DNA of 41,259 bases, from the NCBI GenBank assembly GCA_003427395.1, contig BFEA01001093.1, positions 77,034 to 118,292 of the forward strand, written 5' to 3'. Positions 10,469 to 22,082 of the stretch are shown piece by piece. This DNA comes from Chara braunii. Taxonomy: Eukaryota > Streptophyta > Charophyceae > Charales > Characeae. Position 1 is the first letter of the stretch; every line of letters begins with the position of its first letter. Both the position numbers and the translations under genes were made by a program. The notes below the pieces were generated by a model. It made no database searches. It saw nothing but the letters and a program-made list of their open reading frames with translations, and was not told the origin of the DNA.

Positions 10469-10621
10469 GGTCCCACTAGCAATAAGGATTTGATAAATAT
10501 CCTGAATGTGGATGTGTTTTAGGCAGAGTTGCAGAAAAACAGTTCAATCTCGACAGTCTGCACCTTTCCCAAACAAGTCCAGATTCAGGTGTTCAATTCA
10601 ATCCTCTTTGATAGTGGGACC
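10469..10621. mobile_element. MITE family 1, copy B (153 bp)
   Basis: Same ends as 1413-1566: GGTCCCACTAGCAATAAGGAT on the left and a reverse complement with a few changes (gatagtgggacc) on the right. The interior shares the gtggatgtgtttta, cagaaaaacag and gtccagattcagg blocks. Arms are more diverged than in copy A, so this copy is probably older. Confidence 0.8.
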
Positions 10622-11390
10622 TAGCCCCTGCATGCGACCTTCCCGCCGACATGTTCGCAGTTTTCCACGGAAATCTCAGTATTATATATTTCTGCACAAA
10701 ACAAAAAGCAAGGTGCGAAGCCTCACCCCCCCCCCCGTTATATTACGAGGGCACTCGGTTCTTACTTGCTGCAGGAGGCAGGCGGGCTGGTGGTCAAAAC
10801 TTGGGCAAAGTGGCAGGAGTGTCAAAGTGGCGGGTCTCCAACAGACCGTCATAGACCTGTTTAGGGGGTCTTTGTGTACAAAAGAGCAGAGGGCTCGAAG
10901 ATACCATGTCTGAACTCAACCCTAACAGGGATCTAGTCTATGTTAATCGGGTTAACCATATTTATTACCATCATAGGTCTTTGGGACTTTTCAGGACATC
11001 TGTAGGGACCAATCTGAGTAGCCCTTCGTCCAGGGGTAAACTGCAAGTTTTTGGTGATATCCGTTGTTCCCCTCCCCCCCAAATCACGGGCCCAGTGCCC
11101 AAGGCTATATTTCCAACATCAAATCGAGGCCGGGGTCCTCACAGCCTACCCGGAGGACACAAATCATTCTGGGAGCATTACCCAGTTTTGCTTATTGGAG
11201 GAGCCCGCAAGGACCAACCCCCAGACAAAAGCAACTGCTTTTGTTGCCAACCATATCAACCCTGACCGAAACGGTTGCCTGAGTAAAACCAGCAGCCACC
11301 CCTAACTCAGGGCGGTGGAGTTAATACTCCTGAGGAACTATTGACACTCCCTCCTGACCCTCTCATCCCTCAATCTACTGCCCTCAACAG
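10622..11390. other. No gene seen
   Basis: Contains a C-run near 10727 and several overlapping short frames on the plus strand around 10906-11305. None shows a recognisable domain. Confidence 0.35.
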
Positions 11391-11859
11391 AAAAAAATCC
11401 AAGAATTAAATATTCATTCTATAGTAAAATTACATTCTAAATTTTAAATTTTTATTCCATCTTAAAAAATGTCATTCCAATTTTAAAATTTTTTGTCTTA
11501 CTTGAGAACTTTCCTTCCAAGAATGGGGTATCCCTTCTTATTTCAACTGTATGCTAGAGATGGAATGAAATTCTGGATGAGTTTATAAAATATTTTAATT
11601 GGACTGTCATTCTAAGTAAGGATTTTCAATCATAAATATGTTAATCCAATCTAAATTAGAAGATATTTGTTGTAGTAGAATGAAAGTTTAATTAAAACAT
11701 TTCATAAACTCATCCTGACTTCCATTCCATCTTGAACAAATAGATGTAGTTGGAAGGGAAAACTCATATTTATACGAGAACTTATCAAATAAAACTGAAA
11801 ATTTTAGAATTTGATAAATATTGGAATTATAATTTATAAATATGAAGGATTTTTTTTTT
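11391..11859. mobile_element. AT-rich foldback element (about 0.47 kb)
   Basis: The two halves are imperfect reverse complements. The best-preserved pair is ggatgagtttataaaatatt at 11576-11595 against its complement ending at 11716; pairing extends outwards through the ccattccatc/gatggaatg blocks to AAAAATCC ends at about 11391 and GGATTTTT ending at 11859. About 80 percent A+T, no coding content. MITE-like; superfamily not assignable. Confidence 0.65.
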
Positions 11860-11941
11860 ATGAAATGTTTTTTCAACTTTCATTTCTCGTGGGAATTTTT
11901 CTGTTGCTCCTACTGCGGAGACCAACCGAGTGTCCTGGTAT

Positions 11942-12880
11942 TTATTTCACGCCCAATAGCCAGTCATCCAACACCACCTTACCCTCTTGAACCTTGGAGA
12001 GACGATTATGGATTGCCCAGGTTTTGAGGAACCAGGATTGCCCTGACGCACTTTGTTGTGAATTTGAGACCTTTCTTCGCCAGTCGCACTTGATGCTCCG
12101 TCTGATCTGTGTGTTTACCTCTGCCTTAATAGCCCTATCCGAGAGGAGTCTCCCTTCGAAAACAGTTTTGTTTCTGACCTCCCAGATTACTAGGAAAAGA
12201 TAGGCTCTCAGGGCCTGAGCCATGTAGCCTCAACCGTTATCTAGCGGCAGCTCATCAGGGACCCCTCGGAAGAGGATCCAATGGCCGTTCCAGGCCAGGG
12301 CGGGGCCGATGAGTCTGTTCCAATGCCACACCCACCAGTCCCAGATCCGTCGGGACAGGGGGCAGGACAACCACAAATGTACTGTGGATTCAAACGACCA
12401 CTCGAAGCGGAGGCAGTGAATCTGCACTTTCATTCCCCTTTCAAACAACCAAACTGCCGAGGGGGTCGACATCAAGGAGAGTAGCCAAAGAATAGCCGCA
12501 GTGTGACGCCCAACCTCACGCCCAGCGCGACTTCCTGATCGGAGTGGGACGGGGGCCCAAAAGTGCGAAAAGAAGGTGTGCCAAGGATTTTAGGAAAGTG
12601 GGGGTGGAGTTCCAGGGCAGAACTGAGATTTCCTGTGACAGGTTTTGAGGGTAAAAGCACAAAGGGGTACGTGCAAATCCTTAAAGGGATGAAGGCAGTC
12701 CACCTCTCGTGGTTTATGCGTGGAAGAGAGGTTGCAGATGTCGTGTAGCATAAGGCAGATGGCATGCGCAGTGCATCCCGGACAAAAGATCCCGGGGTAC
12801 TCTTCGGTGATCACAGCACCGACAGATTGAGACAAAATTCCCTTATCATTGCCCCTGTCAACGAATCCCCATTTCATCAG
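11942..12880 (-). pseudogene. LINE D ORF2 C-terminal fragment
   Basis: Read on the minus strand, several frames together match the C-terminal part of a plant LINE ORF2: upstream (12880 to about 12480) a region with CPGCTAHAICLMLHDICN, then VHLWLSCPLSRRIWDWWVWHW (zf-RVT-like, first cysteine pair partly lost), then FLVIWEVRNKTVFEG. At least three frame changes and stops separate these pieces. It is similar in architecture to LINE C but clearly diverged. No RT catalytic core is present. Confidence 0.75.
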
Positions 12881-12889
12881 CCTAAAACC

Positions 12890-14574
12890 TAAAAAATGGA
12901 AATCACCATCGCCTTTGGTTTCGCCTTTGGGGTCGATTGTGAGGTTCGGCCAGTTGTCGGCGTCACTCGTAACAGGCTTCAGATTCTACTGAGGCGGGTC
13001 GTAAACGGAGGTTGTGCATTCGACGCTCAGCCTCGGTTCGAGCCTGTCGGGTAGTTCCTGAAGCCTGGCGCACCCGGTGATGCCGCTGGGCCAATAACGA
13101 GCTATGAAATTCCACGGTACCACTGTGAGTTGGTGATAGGGGAGGAGGAGATGGAAAAGAGGGAAACGGGTAATGATAATGACGAATCCCAGGGATATGT
13201 AGTATTGAGTATTGTCCGTATCGGGGTAGTCTGGGGCTCTAGAATCGCTGGTTATAGCCCAGTGGAAATCCCCCCCGCGCACAGTCGGTCGTGTTCTGTC
13301 AGACAGGGGAATTCCGGATATCTTAAGTTTCCCCGTAGTCTAAGCTGTTCGCCTTCCCAATCGTCGCGATACTCCGGGTCCCTCAAATTTTCATAGTCGG
13401 ATGCCCAGGAAAGAGATCTCGCAGCCATGTCCGTTTAGTAAGCCGCATCCCTCACATCCTTACACGAGGTTAAGGCTGACTTACGCCGACGAGCGCGTAC
13501 GTGGTGACTCGACTTCGAGATCGCGCGCGTGCATGTAAGGAACAACCGATTGGTTCCGCGCGTCGGTCACATTCAACCGTAAGTACAAATGTCCTACCAA
13601 TCACTACATGCCATATATGTGATACAAGAGGAGGAGAGAGGATAATCGACAATGGGACCCCGGACATCCAAAGTGAGCATTCCCAGTCAGATCTGATCGC
13701 ATAGCTTACGCAGGCGAAGACAACACAGGCATCGCAAAACAAATTGAAAATCCGAAAAGAATGCTAATAAAGAGAACCCACAATCAAATGACAAGGAAAA
13801 TTCGAGACAATGTACAAGAGAAGTTCAAAAGGAGAAGGACCGTGATAAAGAGATCGACCGTACCAGAATCCAAAATTATACAGGGGAACAAAGGAAAGAA
13901 GAAACAACGAAAAAGAACCTCATCCCGCACCCACTCAGTCGCTCTCTCTCTCTTTTTCTCTCGTTGCGGGCAGTCCGTCGCCTCGCATCACACCCTCGAT
14001 ACCGACAGTCTGTCGCCGCGTATCAACGCAGACTCGCAGAGTCGTCACCCCGCTTGGTTCAAGCATGCAAGCCAGGTTCGTCCGTGCGCCATAGTCCGTC
14101 GCGGCCCCGCACGCCAACCTCGCAAACCAGACACCAGCTCGTCGGATCGCCCAACTCTCGCACTCACTTACCTTCCAATCTTGGTAGCCGACCCTCGCTG
14201 ATTGCGCTAACCTCGGAATTTATAGCATGCATGCCTGCGCGAAGGTATGGGATTAAGTCCGGATGGACAAGAAGAGAAGAGAGGAAGTGCCTACATTTGC
14301 ATGGCCAGGCTGCGGCGTGGCGGTCGTAGCCACACTCCATGCATCGATCCGGTCATGCAGGCGCTTCGGGCAATTAGAACAGAGTATGCGAGACGAGAAA
14401 GAAAAAGAAGAAGAGGGCGGGCAACATAGGAGAACCAAGAAAGAAGAAGGATTACAGTTACGACCGCGCTCGCCAAAAGCGATAGTTGCACTAGATTAAA
14501 GATGAGATCCAGTCCGAACCCTGTTCCCCGCGCGTCAAGATGCGTGCGGACGCTGCGCGGCAAAATTCAGAGTA
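12890..14574. other. No gene seen
   Basis: Mixed sequence with CG-containing runs. Frames such as 13761-14201 and 13964-14329 are open but rich in Arg/Ser/Pro with no recognisable domain. A pyrimidine run lies near 13940-13965. Confidence 0.35.
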
Positions 14575-14671
14575 CCTAAATTCCTAGTCTAAGTCCTAAT
14601 TACAAAAGGAAATTTCGAAAAGACAAACAATTACAACAGCCCGTGGGGGCTCGACATATGTTAAAATTCAA
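14575..14671 (-). repeat. Dispersed repeat shared with 40415-40510
   Basis: The reverse complement of this stretch aligns with 40415-40510 through ttgaatttt, tgtcgarcccc, cgggctS, ttcgaaatttcct/tcggaatttct and aattaggacttaga, at very roughly 75 percent identity by eye. Possibly the end of an LTR or other element. Confidence 0.6.
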
Positions 14672-15034
14672 AAACTATATTCCCGCGCGCTGATCGCGCC
14701 AAAATTCTCAGTGCTTACTGCAGAACAAGAAAGCAAAAGCTATGAATCAGATACAGTTATTCTTCGCGCTTGCTACAGCGCGAGTCTGCGCGACTATCCA
14801 ACCGTCGGTATGGGATTTTCCAGGCATCGATCCGACAACTCTCAACAGAAAACGAAAAGAAATGAGGGCATCCATGCAACTAGCCCGCCCGACCCATCCT
14901 TCCACAACTCACCCCTTCGACTTGTCGTGTCCCCCCCTCCCAGCAACCTTGCTCAGAAAATTGCGCGGTTACAGAAAGTAGTTCGTCACAGAGGGTCTTT
15001 GCATGGGGAGTTTATGCAGTCGCTGCCAGCAACA

Positions 15035-18000
15035 CTATATGTCCCGAGCTATCGTAGCATCTGAGGTTGAGTCCACTTGAGCCCATCTGCTGGTAGCCAC
15101 TCCGACGGGGGTTCTTCCCGTATGGAGGAGTTCGTATCCGCCTGCTGAGGAGTAGTCACTCAGCCAGGCTTCTTTGCAGAATTTCCTGGAACCTCGCCAA
15201 GAGCACAGCTTGGGGTCCAACCTCAGGGTGTGGATGGAGGCCTCATTTGCCCAGAGGGCGCATTGCCATGATCCTTCCTCATTGCAGGTTTCCCTTACCC
15301 TGATCTGGTTCGAGCCCCCCAGTTGCTTACTGGGGGTGTTGGATGGAGTATCTTCCTCTTCTGCCAACTGAAGTAGGTTGTCTGACTGTGGGTGCCTTGT
15401 CCATTTCTCGAATGTCCTGGAGCCGTTGATCTCAATGTTCACCAGTTTCCAAAAAACTGTACCCTGGGTGCCAGCTAGCTCTTCATTCTTCAAGACAAAC
15501 CAAGTCCCTGGTGAGGAGATACCTTCTGGGTGGAGGAGGTAGCTCCAGTCCGGGGGTATGGCAACCCTTAGGAGGGCCGCTCACTCTTCTACATGAGCCA
15601 TACGTCCCAACTTCTGTTTCAATTCAGTGATTGGTACCCACTGTCCCAGGACCTCGCTCCACAGATCTCCTACCCGCAGGATACCCCTTTCGGGCCATTG
15701 TTTGCCAAACGCTTCTGGGGAGCAGCCTGCTGAGAATGGCCGTCCTCCTTTTCCTATAATTAACGGGTTAACGAACAAGGGTTGGGCAAGTGTTTCCTCC
15801 CTCGTTTTTTGTGCAACCCAAAGTTTTGGGCCTGCCCTCTTCCATGCTCTGAGCTCATCCTGGCATCCTGCCAGAATGGTGAGGAGGATCGTCTACGGAG
15901 GTAGGATTCCATCACCATGCATGTCCATACATCTTTGAGGCGGGGCAGGTTCTAGTCTTTTGCCAGGGATTGTTCCGCCAGCAAGACCCAGTGATCCCCA
16001 ATCGTATCCGAGATTGCCTTGATTACCCATTTTACCAGAAGGGTTGCGTTCTGATCTGCCAGATCTAGCATTCCCAAACCGCCTTCGGTATGCGGTAGGC
16101 AGATTAATTCCCATGCCACTTTGGTCATAAAGCCTTCACTTTCTTTGGCAAAGGGCTTCCATATGAACTTGGCTGCCACCCTTCTGACGACTTTTAAGAG
16201 TTGACGCCCTAGTGCTCTGATGGTGCCGACATACCAGAGCAGGGCAAACAATGCGACGTTCGTAACTAGGGCCCGCCCAAACAAGGACAAATGTTTGGCC
16301 GGACCCCACACTGCGATTCTCTGCATAACCTTTTGCTGAAGCAGGTTGTTTTGGGCCTCTGCACACCGCCCTAGGGTCACCTGCACCCCTAGGTATCTTT
16401 CTGAGGTATCGTCTTCAACTCTTTTCATTCCCCATTCTACCGCCACTGGCAATGTGTATCCGCGTGGTAGGAACTACACGGATTTTGACCAATTTACCGC
16501 TGCCTCCGACAGACTTGAGTATTCTGTCAAGCATGCTTTCAACGCATGCAGTGACTCAACTGAGTTATCTGATATTGCCATGAGATCGTCGGCCAGAGCT
16601 TTGACTCAATGACTCGGCACTCAGTTTGCTGTATTGGTAGACCGTTGATCTTGGGATGAACTCTGATGTTGGTCACCAAGACTTCTAACTGCAAGACAAA
16701 GAGGAGGGGAGCCAAGGGGCACCCTTGTCAGCGATCTGGTCAGAGGGAAGATGGGGGAGATGTGGCCGTTGACTGTGACAGACGCCGTGGAGTAAACGTA
16801 CAGCACTGAGTCCCAGCGGCAGAAGTCTGGGCCGAACTGCATATGCTTCAATGTAGTCAGTACGTACGCCCAATTTACTCTGTCGTAGACCTTTTCTAGG
16901 TCTAGCAGTAGGACCGCAACGTCCAGGTTCTCTTGCTGCACCCATTGCAGGGCCTCAGTTGCTGTAACCACATTATCGAAGATTGATCTGCCTTGAACGA
17001 AGGCTGCCTGGTCCCTACCAACTAGGTCTGGCAGGTATCTGCCTAATCTGTTTGCTAACAGTTTGGCTAGGATCTTGTAGGATACATAATACATTTAGGA
17101 GGGAGATCGGCCTCCAGTTCCTAAACTCTGCTTTGTCGCCCTTCTTGTACATGATAGTGATAGTGCCATGTGTCATACCATTCGATAGTTTACCGCCTGT
17201 GAGGGTATTGTTATACATTTCTGCGAGGTGGGGGAACAAAGATTTACCATGCTGAATATAGAATTCTACAGGTAACCCATCTTTTCCGGGAGCCTTACCC
17301 TTGGCCATACCGTTTACTGTTACAGCAATTTCCTCTATAGTTACAGGCCTATCTAGGTCCAGTTTGCCCTTCCTAGTGATTCTGGCGGTGACATGTTCCC
17401 AGTGGGGTGATCCGGTGGCTAGATCCAAGTCTGGGGCTGGTTGAGCATTCTTGAAGTGGGAATGTCCTGGAAGTAGAGGACTGCATAAGCACACATGGAC
17501 TCTAATGTGGCCGCCGGCCTGGCCGTCGGGATGAAGGGGTGATTCAACGTTTTCATTTGTTGGGAGGCTATCCTAGGAAGCAGTCTTTGGAAAGCCTCCT
17601 TGGTCATCCTGTCATATACAGATATTCCCTTCACTGTAAGCCATTCGGCCCATTCCTCGACGTTTCTTCTCTGAAGGTCATCCCATCTAGTAGTTAGCAA
17701 CTTGCATCTCTCTGCTGCCCATACCGATGCTGATATAGGGTGGGTCTGCATTCGATCTTCCACCCACTCCAGATCCTTGAGGATCTGGATCTCTTCTTTG
17801 TTTCGTTCGGCTGCCAAGATTCGAGAGAAGATGCTCAACCAATTGCCTGTGATTTCCGTGCCTGCGTCCCACCAATCTCCTGCGGAATGGAAGAATCGTT
17901 GGGCTTTCGGCCATTTCTCGAAGAATTTCTCTACCCAGGCCTTGAGGCCTGGGTCCTTGAGATTCTGTATGTTAAGTTTAAAGTAGACTGTGCCCCGATC

Positions 18001-18733
18001 CACAGCTTCCATCATCTTAAATGACGCTTTAATTGGGTAGTGGTCTGACATTGGGTGCCTTACCACCTCCACGTTTAGAGATGCCTCCCACCATTTTGGG
18101 CTCATAAGAGCGAAGTCTAACAGTTTAAGACAGCCTGCATTCTGTCCTTCTGCAGCGGCGGAGCCCCAGGTAAAGCAAGGATCCGGCGGGTGCATAAGAC
18201 GGAATACGTTGCAGAAATTCAGTTCCGTCATGTAATCGACTAATTCATGGAGGTCCGGGGAACCTACTGAGGTACCTGTGAGGTCATCTAGGGAGACATT
18301 CCAATCTCCCATGACGAGGAGGTTATCAGCATCCGGGGTGAAGGAGATGACTCAGATGAGGTCTTGGAAGAACCTTTTCCGTTCAGTTCTGTCTGCAGGG
18401 GTGTATATCGTCATGATTGCCTAATCTACACCAAAGGTAGTGACTTTGATCCAGGCCCAACGGCCCCACAGATCGACATCATGATCTATGATCTGAATAG
18501 GGAGGTCTCTATGCAGNAAAATTCCTNCCCCGCCTCTGGTCCTCACTGCTGGAGACCAGAGTTGGGGACCGTCCCATCATGTGCCTAATTCTCTAATCTT
18601 CTTCTCATCCAACTTAGTTTCCTGGATGCAGAGGATTTGTACTTTGTGTTTATGCAGCCAAGGTTTGATCCGGAACCTTTTCCCTTTCCTGGAGTTGTCA
18701 CCAAGTCCCCTCATATTCCAGGTGACTATATTC
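15035..18733 (-). pseudogene. LINE A ORF2: endonuclease and reverse transcriptase
   Basis: ORF2 would nick target DNA and reverse-transcribe the element RNA. From 18733 leftwards: an APE-type endonuclease starting at TWNMRGLGD, with CIQETKLDEK (catalytic Glu) near 18600, MGDWN at 18312 and SDHYPI (catalytic His) near 18040; a linker; RT fingers/palm with GKAPGKDGLP, WRPISLLN, FVQGRSIFDN, LLDLEKVYDRVNW, and the catalytic block ALADDLMAI (Asp-Asp codons near 16585-16590); thumb with YLGVQVTLG, LSLFGRALVTN and GGLGMLDLA; then a C-terminal tail to a stop at 15035. No zinc-binding end is seen, so the 3' part is lost. Damage: a stop near 18594, frameshifts near 17090 and 16720, a stop near 16475 and more downstream. 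The endonuclease start directly follows the ORF1 stop (18736). Confidence 0.9.
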
Positions 18734-19102
18734 ACTTAAAATTCATTTTGCTGACTGTGGCCTTGGATTGGATCGGAGCGGTTGTGGCGTGAGAGCAAAT
18801 TTGTCGAAGACGATGGTCTTAACTGCAGTCTGGCTGAGCCTGTTGCGGCTGAGGAAGGTGCGCACTTTTGCGAAAGCAGGTTCTTCAGGAAGATAGACTG
18901 CAGCAGTTTATTCTTCGGATTCCGAAGCTTTTCGTTAATCTTACTCAGAAAACCTGCATCCCCGACATTTTGGACCCGAAGCTGCTGAAGGGATTCCACG
19001 TCTTCCTCTATGAACAAGGCTAGAGGGATCATCCGCATTCCTTCCAGGAGGAGGCTCTCCATCCTGTCCGGGGGGATGAAGGCATCTAGAAGCGGGACAA
19101 AC

Positions 19103-19777
19103 CAGTGCCGTACCCCCGTGTGGTGAACGCGGGGCGGTCACCGGTCATGTTTTTCGTGACCGGTTGGAGTTCACGAAGTTCACGCAGAGCGGGAAGTCCG
19201 TTGTTTTTTTTTTTTGGCTTGTAGGGGGGNGTTTTCTATGCACACGTTTGTGCTCCATGTCAACAGGCACCTGCCCATATATATATATATATATTTTCGA
19301 TCGAAATATATATTTTTTATTTTTTTTGAAAAAAAGTAAAAATCAAGTTCAGTTGTGTTAGGCATGGCTTTCGTCGACTGTGTGGGGCATTCGCAGACTG
19401 TTCTGCGCCCTAAAAAAAACAATTATGATGATATTATGATGACATCATGACACTGCGGCAGGCTGCCAGCGCCATACTACAANGGGAACTCCGTTTTTTT
19501 TTTTTTTTTGGCTTGTAGGGGGGTGTTTTCTTTGCACACGTTTGTGCTCTATGTCAAGGGGCACCTGCCCAAATTTTTTTTTTTTTTTTTCGATCGGAAT
19601 ATATATTTTTTAATTATATGGAAAAACAAAAAATTAAGTTCGGTTGTGTTAGGCATGGCTTTCGTCGGTCGTATGGGGCATTCGCAGGCTGTTCTGGGCC
19701 AAAAAAAAAACAATTATGATGATATTATGATGACATCATGAGTTGTGCCAGGCTGCCAGCGGCGCAGCGCCGTACTA

Positions 19778-19824
<47 letters not shown>

Positions 19825-20110
19825 GGTCGGACCTCGTTTCCCGCAGGGCCCTGTGCCAACACCCTGCCCACCTCCACCCCCAATTTTTTTTATTTTTTTT
19901 TCTAAGACACTCCGTTCTTTTTTTTTTTTTTTTCCTTTAAGATTTGAAGGCACGGGGGTGTAGAAGGCCCTCGCACCACCCCCCTCCTGCCCCGATCCCG
20001 ACCGTACCGGCGCCCAGGTGGGCGGAAAACCCGTGAACGGCCGCCGTGAGTGGCCGTTCACAGATTTTGGCCCCGGTGACCGGCCGGTCACGTTCACGGG
20101 ACCAGCACTG
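19103..20110. mobile_element. Non-autonomous hAT-like element (1,008 bp)
   Basis: Flanked by an 8-bp target duplication GGACAAAC (19095-19102 and 20111-20118). Ends are CAGTGCCGTACCC on the left and, in reverse complement, CAGTGCTGGTCCC on the right. An 8-bp duplication with CAGNG ends is the hAT signature. About 90 bases inside each end are dense in short self-complementary words (GTTCAC/GTGAAC, GGTCACCGG, GTGACCGG), like the subterminal transposase sites of hAT elements. The interior is poly-T/poly-A and a tandem duplication, with no transposase. Inserted in LINE A ORF1. Confidence 0.8.
19191..19780 (+). repeat. Two tandem copies of a ~295-bp unit inside the hAT-like element
   Basis: Unit 1 is 19191-19483, unit 2 is 19484-19780. 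Both run gggaaSTccg, poly-T, ggcttgtagggggg, gcacacgtttgtgct, poly-T/TA, cgatcgRaatatatatttttt, ttaggcatggctttcgtcg, ttatgatgatattatgatga and ctgccagcg. Differences are mostly in homopolymers. Internal duplication of a mobile element. Confidence 0.9.
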
Positions 20111-21546
20111 GGACAAACACTGGCGCTTGGCATGTCCGAGTGCATGTTCGGGATAGAACCAGGGGAGGGTCATGTCTGGAACCATTCTGAGCAAGAATCT
20201 GTCTGCGAATATTTGTTTGGCGCCCGTCAGAATGACCTGTTGGCCCGTGTTGGGTGACTGGTTCCTCCGTTGGGAGGGACAGGAAGTTGATTTTTGCGTT
20301 TTCCTGTTGCCATGCAATCACGTGAATTGCTCCGTTCACTATCGAACATACCAAGGGCATGAGCCATCTGTCTATTGTGCCTGACTGATTCTTAGTTGCT
20401 GTGAGGGCCCTGCGGCTCCTTGACGTTTTCACGCCTGGGCGTGGGAGAACAGCTCCTGTGTCTGATTGTCCCGATTTTCCTGATGTGGAGGAATCCTCCT
20501 GACTGTGCGTGGATCTCTGTGACTTCTCCCTTGTTGGGAGGGCTGAGCTCGGTCCGACTTCCAATAACAGAGGGCGGGAGGGCGAAGATTCCGCCCTTAC
20601 TGTTTTCCGTGCTTTTAACGGAGATTGACCTTCCGTGCTCCAGCACTGTGACTCCATTGCTGAGGTGGCTGCAACTTCATTCGGCGAGGATCGGTCCATT
20701 CGAGCTTCTTCGTACAGATGTGCCACCCCTGCCCTGGTGGGGATCAGTCTTGTTGGCTTGATTATCATTGGTCGGTCAATCCCTGGGGGGGGGGCATTCG
20801 TCTGAGAATGATGCTGCTGCTTGCAGTAAGTGATGCATGGTCAGGGCCAGCATGTGGCTATGGGTTGGGGGGCGAAAATCCCTTCGCAGATTTGGTTGGC
20901 CATCCATCCCCGCTCCCCAGTTTGGGTCGTACGGGTTTGGTGCCTGATTTCGTCCTGGGGAGAAGATCGGGTTTGCTACCGACCACAGCCCATCCCTACT
21001 GCCGATCCCGTTGTCAAACCCATTTACAAAGCCATTACCGTTTCCACCCCCCATTCGTTCATAGAGCGGATGGGGGGGGGGGGGGAAACCCACCTCTGCT
21101 GCGTGACTCCAAACTGCTCGACTGTACATGCGATAGCGGACCCTTGTACTAGGTTTTTCCCCTGCGTCTTACCGCGGTGGAGCCTGCTGCCGAGTTGGAA
21201 CTAGATGACATGAAGGATCTGTCGTCCTCGTCATCCGAGGGGGCAGCAGGTTTCCTCTGTCCCCCTTTGCCTCGTCTCCTGTTGGGATTGCTTTTCTTTA
21301 GGGTGCATTCATCCTCCGTGTGAAAGTACCATCTGCAGTGATTGCAGTATGGGGTGGAGGAATTGTCCAGCCTGACTTCCACCATTCCCCCTTTTTCCAA
21401 CCTGACCCAGAGTCTGTCCACGAATCTCCCTCTGCATTCCGGATCTAATTCACAATGGATGTTGAGGAGTCTGGGATTGGATGAGAATCGGTCTGGGGAG
21501 TCCATTTTGATGACAGGACCGATTACCAGCTTTCAAACCCCGCGCA

Positions 21547-21550
21547 AGTG

Positions 21551-21604
<54 letters not shown>

Positions 21605-22036
21605 NNNNNNNNNNNNNNNNNNNNNNNNNNNNNNNNNNNNNNNNNNNNNNNNNNNNNNNNNNNNNNNNNNNNNNNNNNNNNNNNNNNNNNNNNNNNNNNN
21701 NNNNNNNNNNNNNNNNNNNNNNNNNNNNNNNNNNNNNNNNNNNNNNNNNNNNNNNNNNNNNNNNNNNNNNNNNNNNNNNNNNNNNNNNNNNNNNNNNNNN
21801 NNNNNNNNNNNNNNNNNNNNNNNNNNNNNNNNNNNNNNNNNNNNNNNNNNNNNNNNNNNNNNNNNNNNNNNNNNNNNNNNNNNNNNNNNNNNNNNNNNNN
21901 NNNNNNNNNNNNNNNNNNNNNNNNNNNNNNNNNNNNNNNNNNNNNNNNNNNNNNNNNNNNNNNNNNNNNNNNNNNNNNNNNNNNNNNNNNNNNNNNNNNN
22001 NNNNNNNNNNNNNNNNNNNNNNNNNNNNNNNNNNNN
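21547..22036. other. (TG)n tract and assembly gap (432 Ns)
   Basis: GTGTGT from about 21553 to 21604, then N from 21605 to 22036. Reading frames bridging this region are artefacts. The sequence on both sides of the gap region contains cagctttcaWaccccgc (21527-21543 and 22061-22077), a 16-of-17 direct repeat. Confidence 0.9.
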
Positions 22037-22082
22037 AGTAAAAAAAAACAATGAAAAAAGCAGCTTTCATACCCCGCAGCCA

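Larger units (their letters stand above)
18736..21545 (-). pseudogene. LINE A ORF1, split by a hAT-like insertion
   Basis: ORF1 encodes the RNA-binding partner of the LINE. Read leftwards from 21545: a domain with VIGPVIKMDSPDRF, resembling the LINE-type N-terminal RNA-binding region; a CCHC knuckle CNHCRWYFHTEDEC near 21330; a basic/acidic linker; an Asn/Gly-rich part; a Ser-rich part; then after the insertion FVPLLDAF, ESLLLEGMRM and a stop at 18736. Disruptions: a TAG at 21149; frame changes that coincide with homopolymers (G-runs at about 21072-21085 and 20785-20794), so some may be sequence errors; and a 1,008-bp insertion at 19103-20110. Removing the insertion plus one 8-bp duplication puts the two flanks back in one frame. 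The N-terminus is missing at the (TG)n/gap boundary. Confidence 0.8.

Noticed and set aside
13761-14329. Possible Arg/Ser-rich protein
   Set aside because: Overlapping frames with no domain, next to a pyrimidine run; composition explains the openness.
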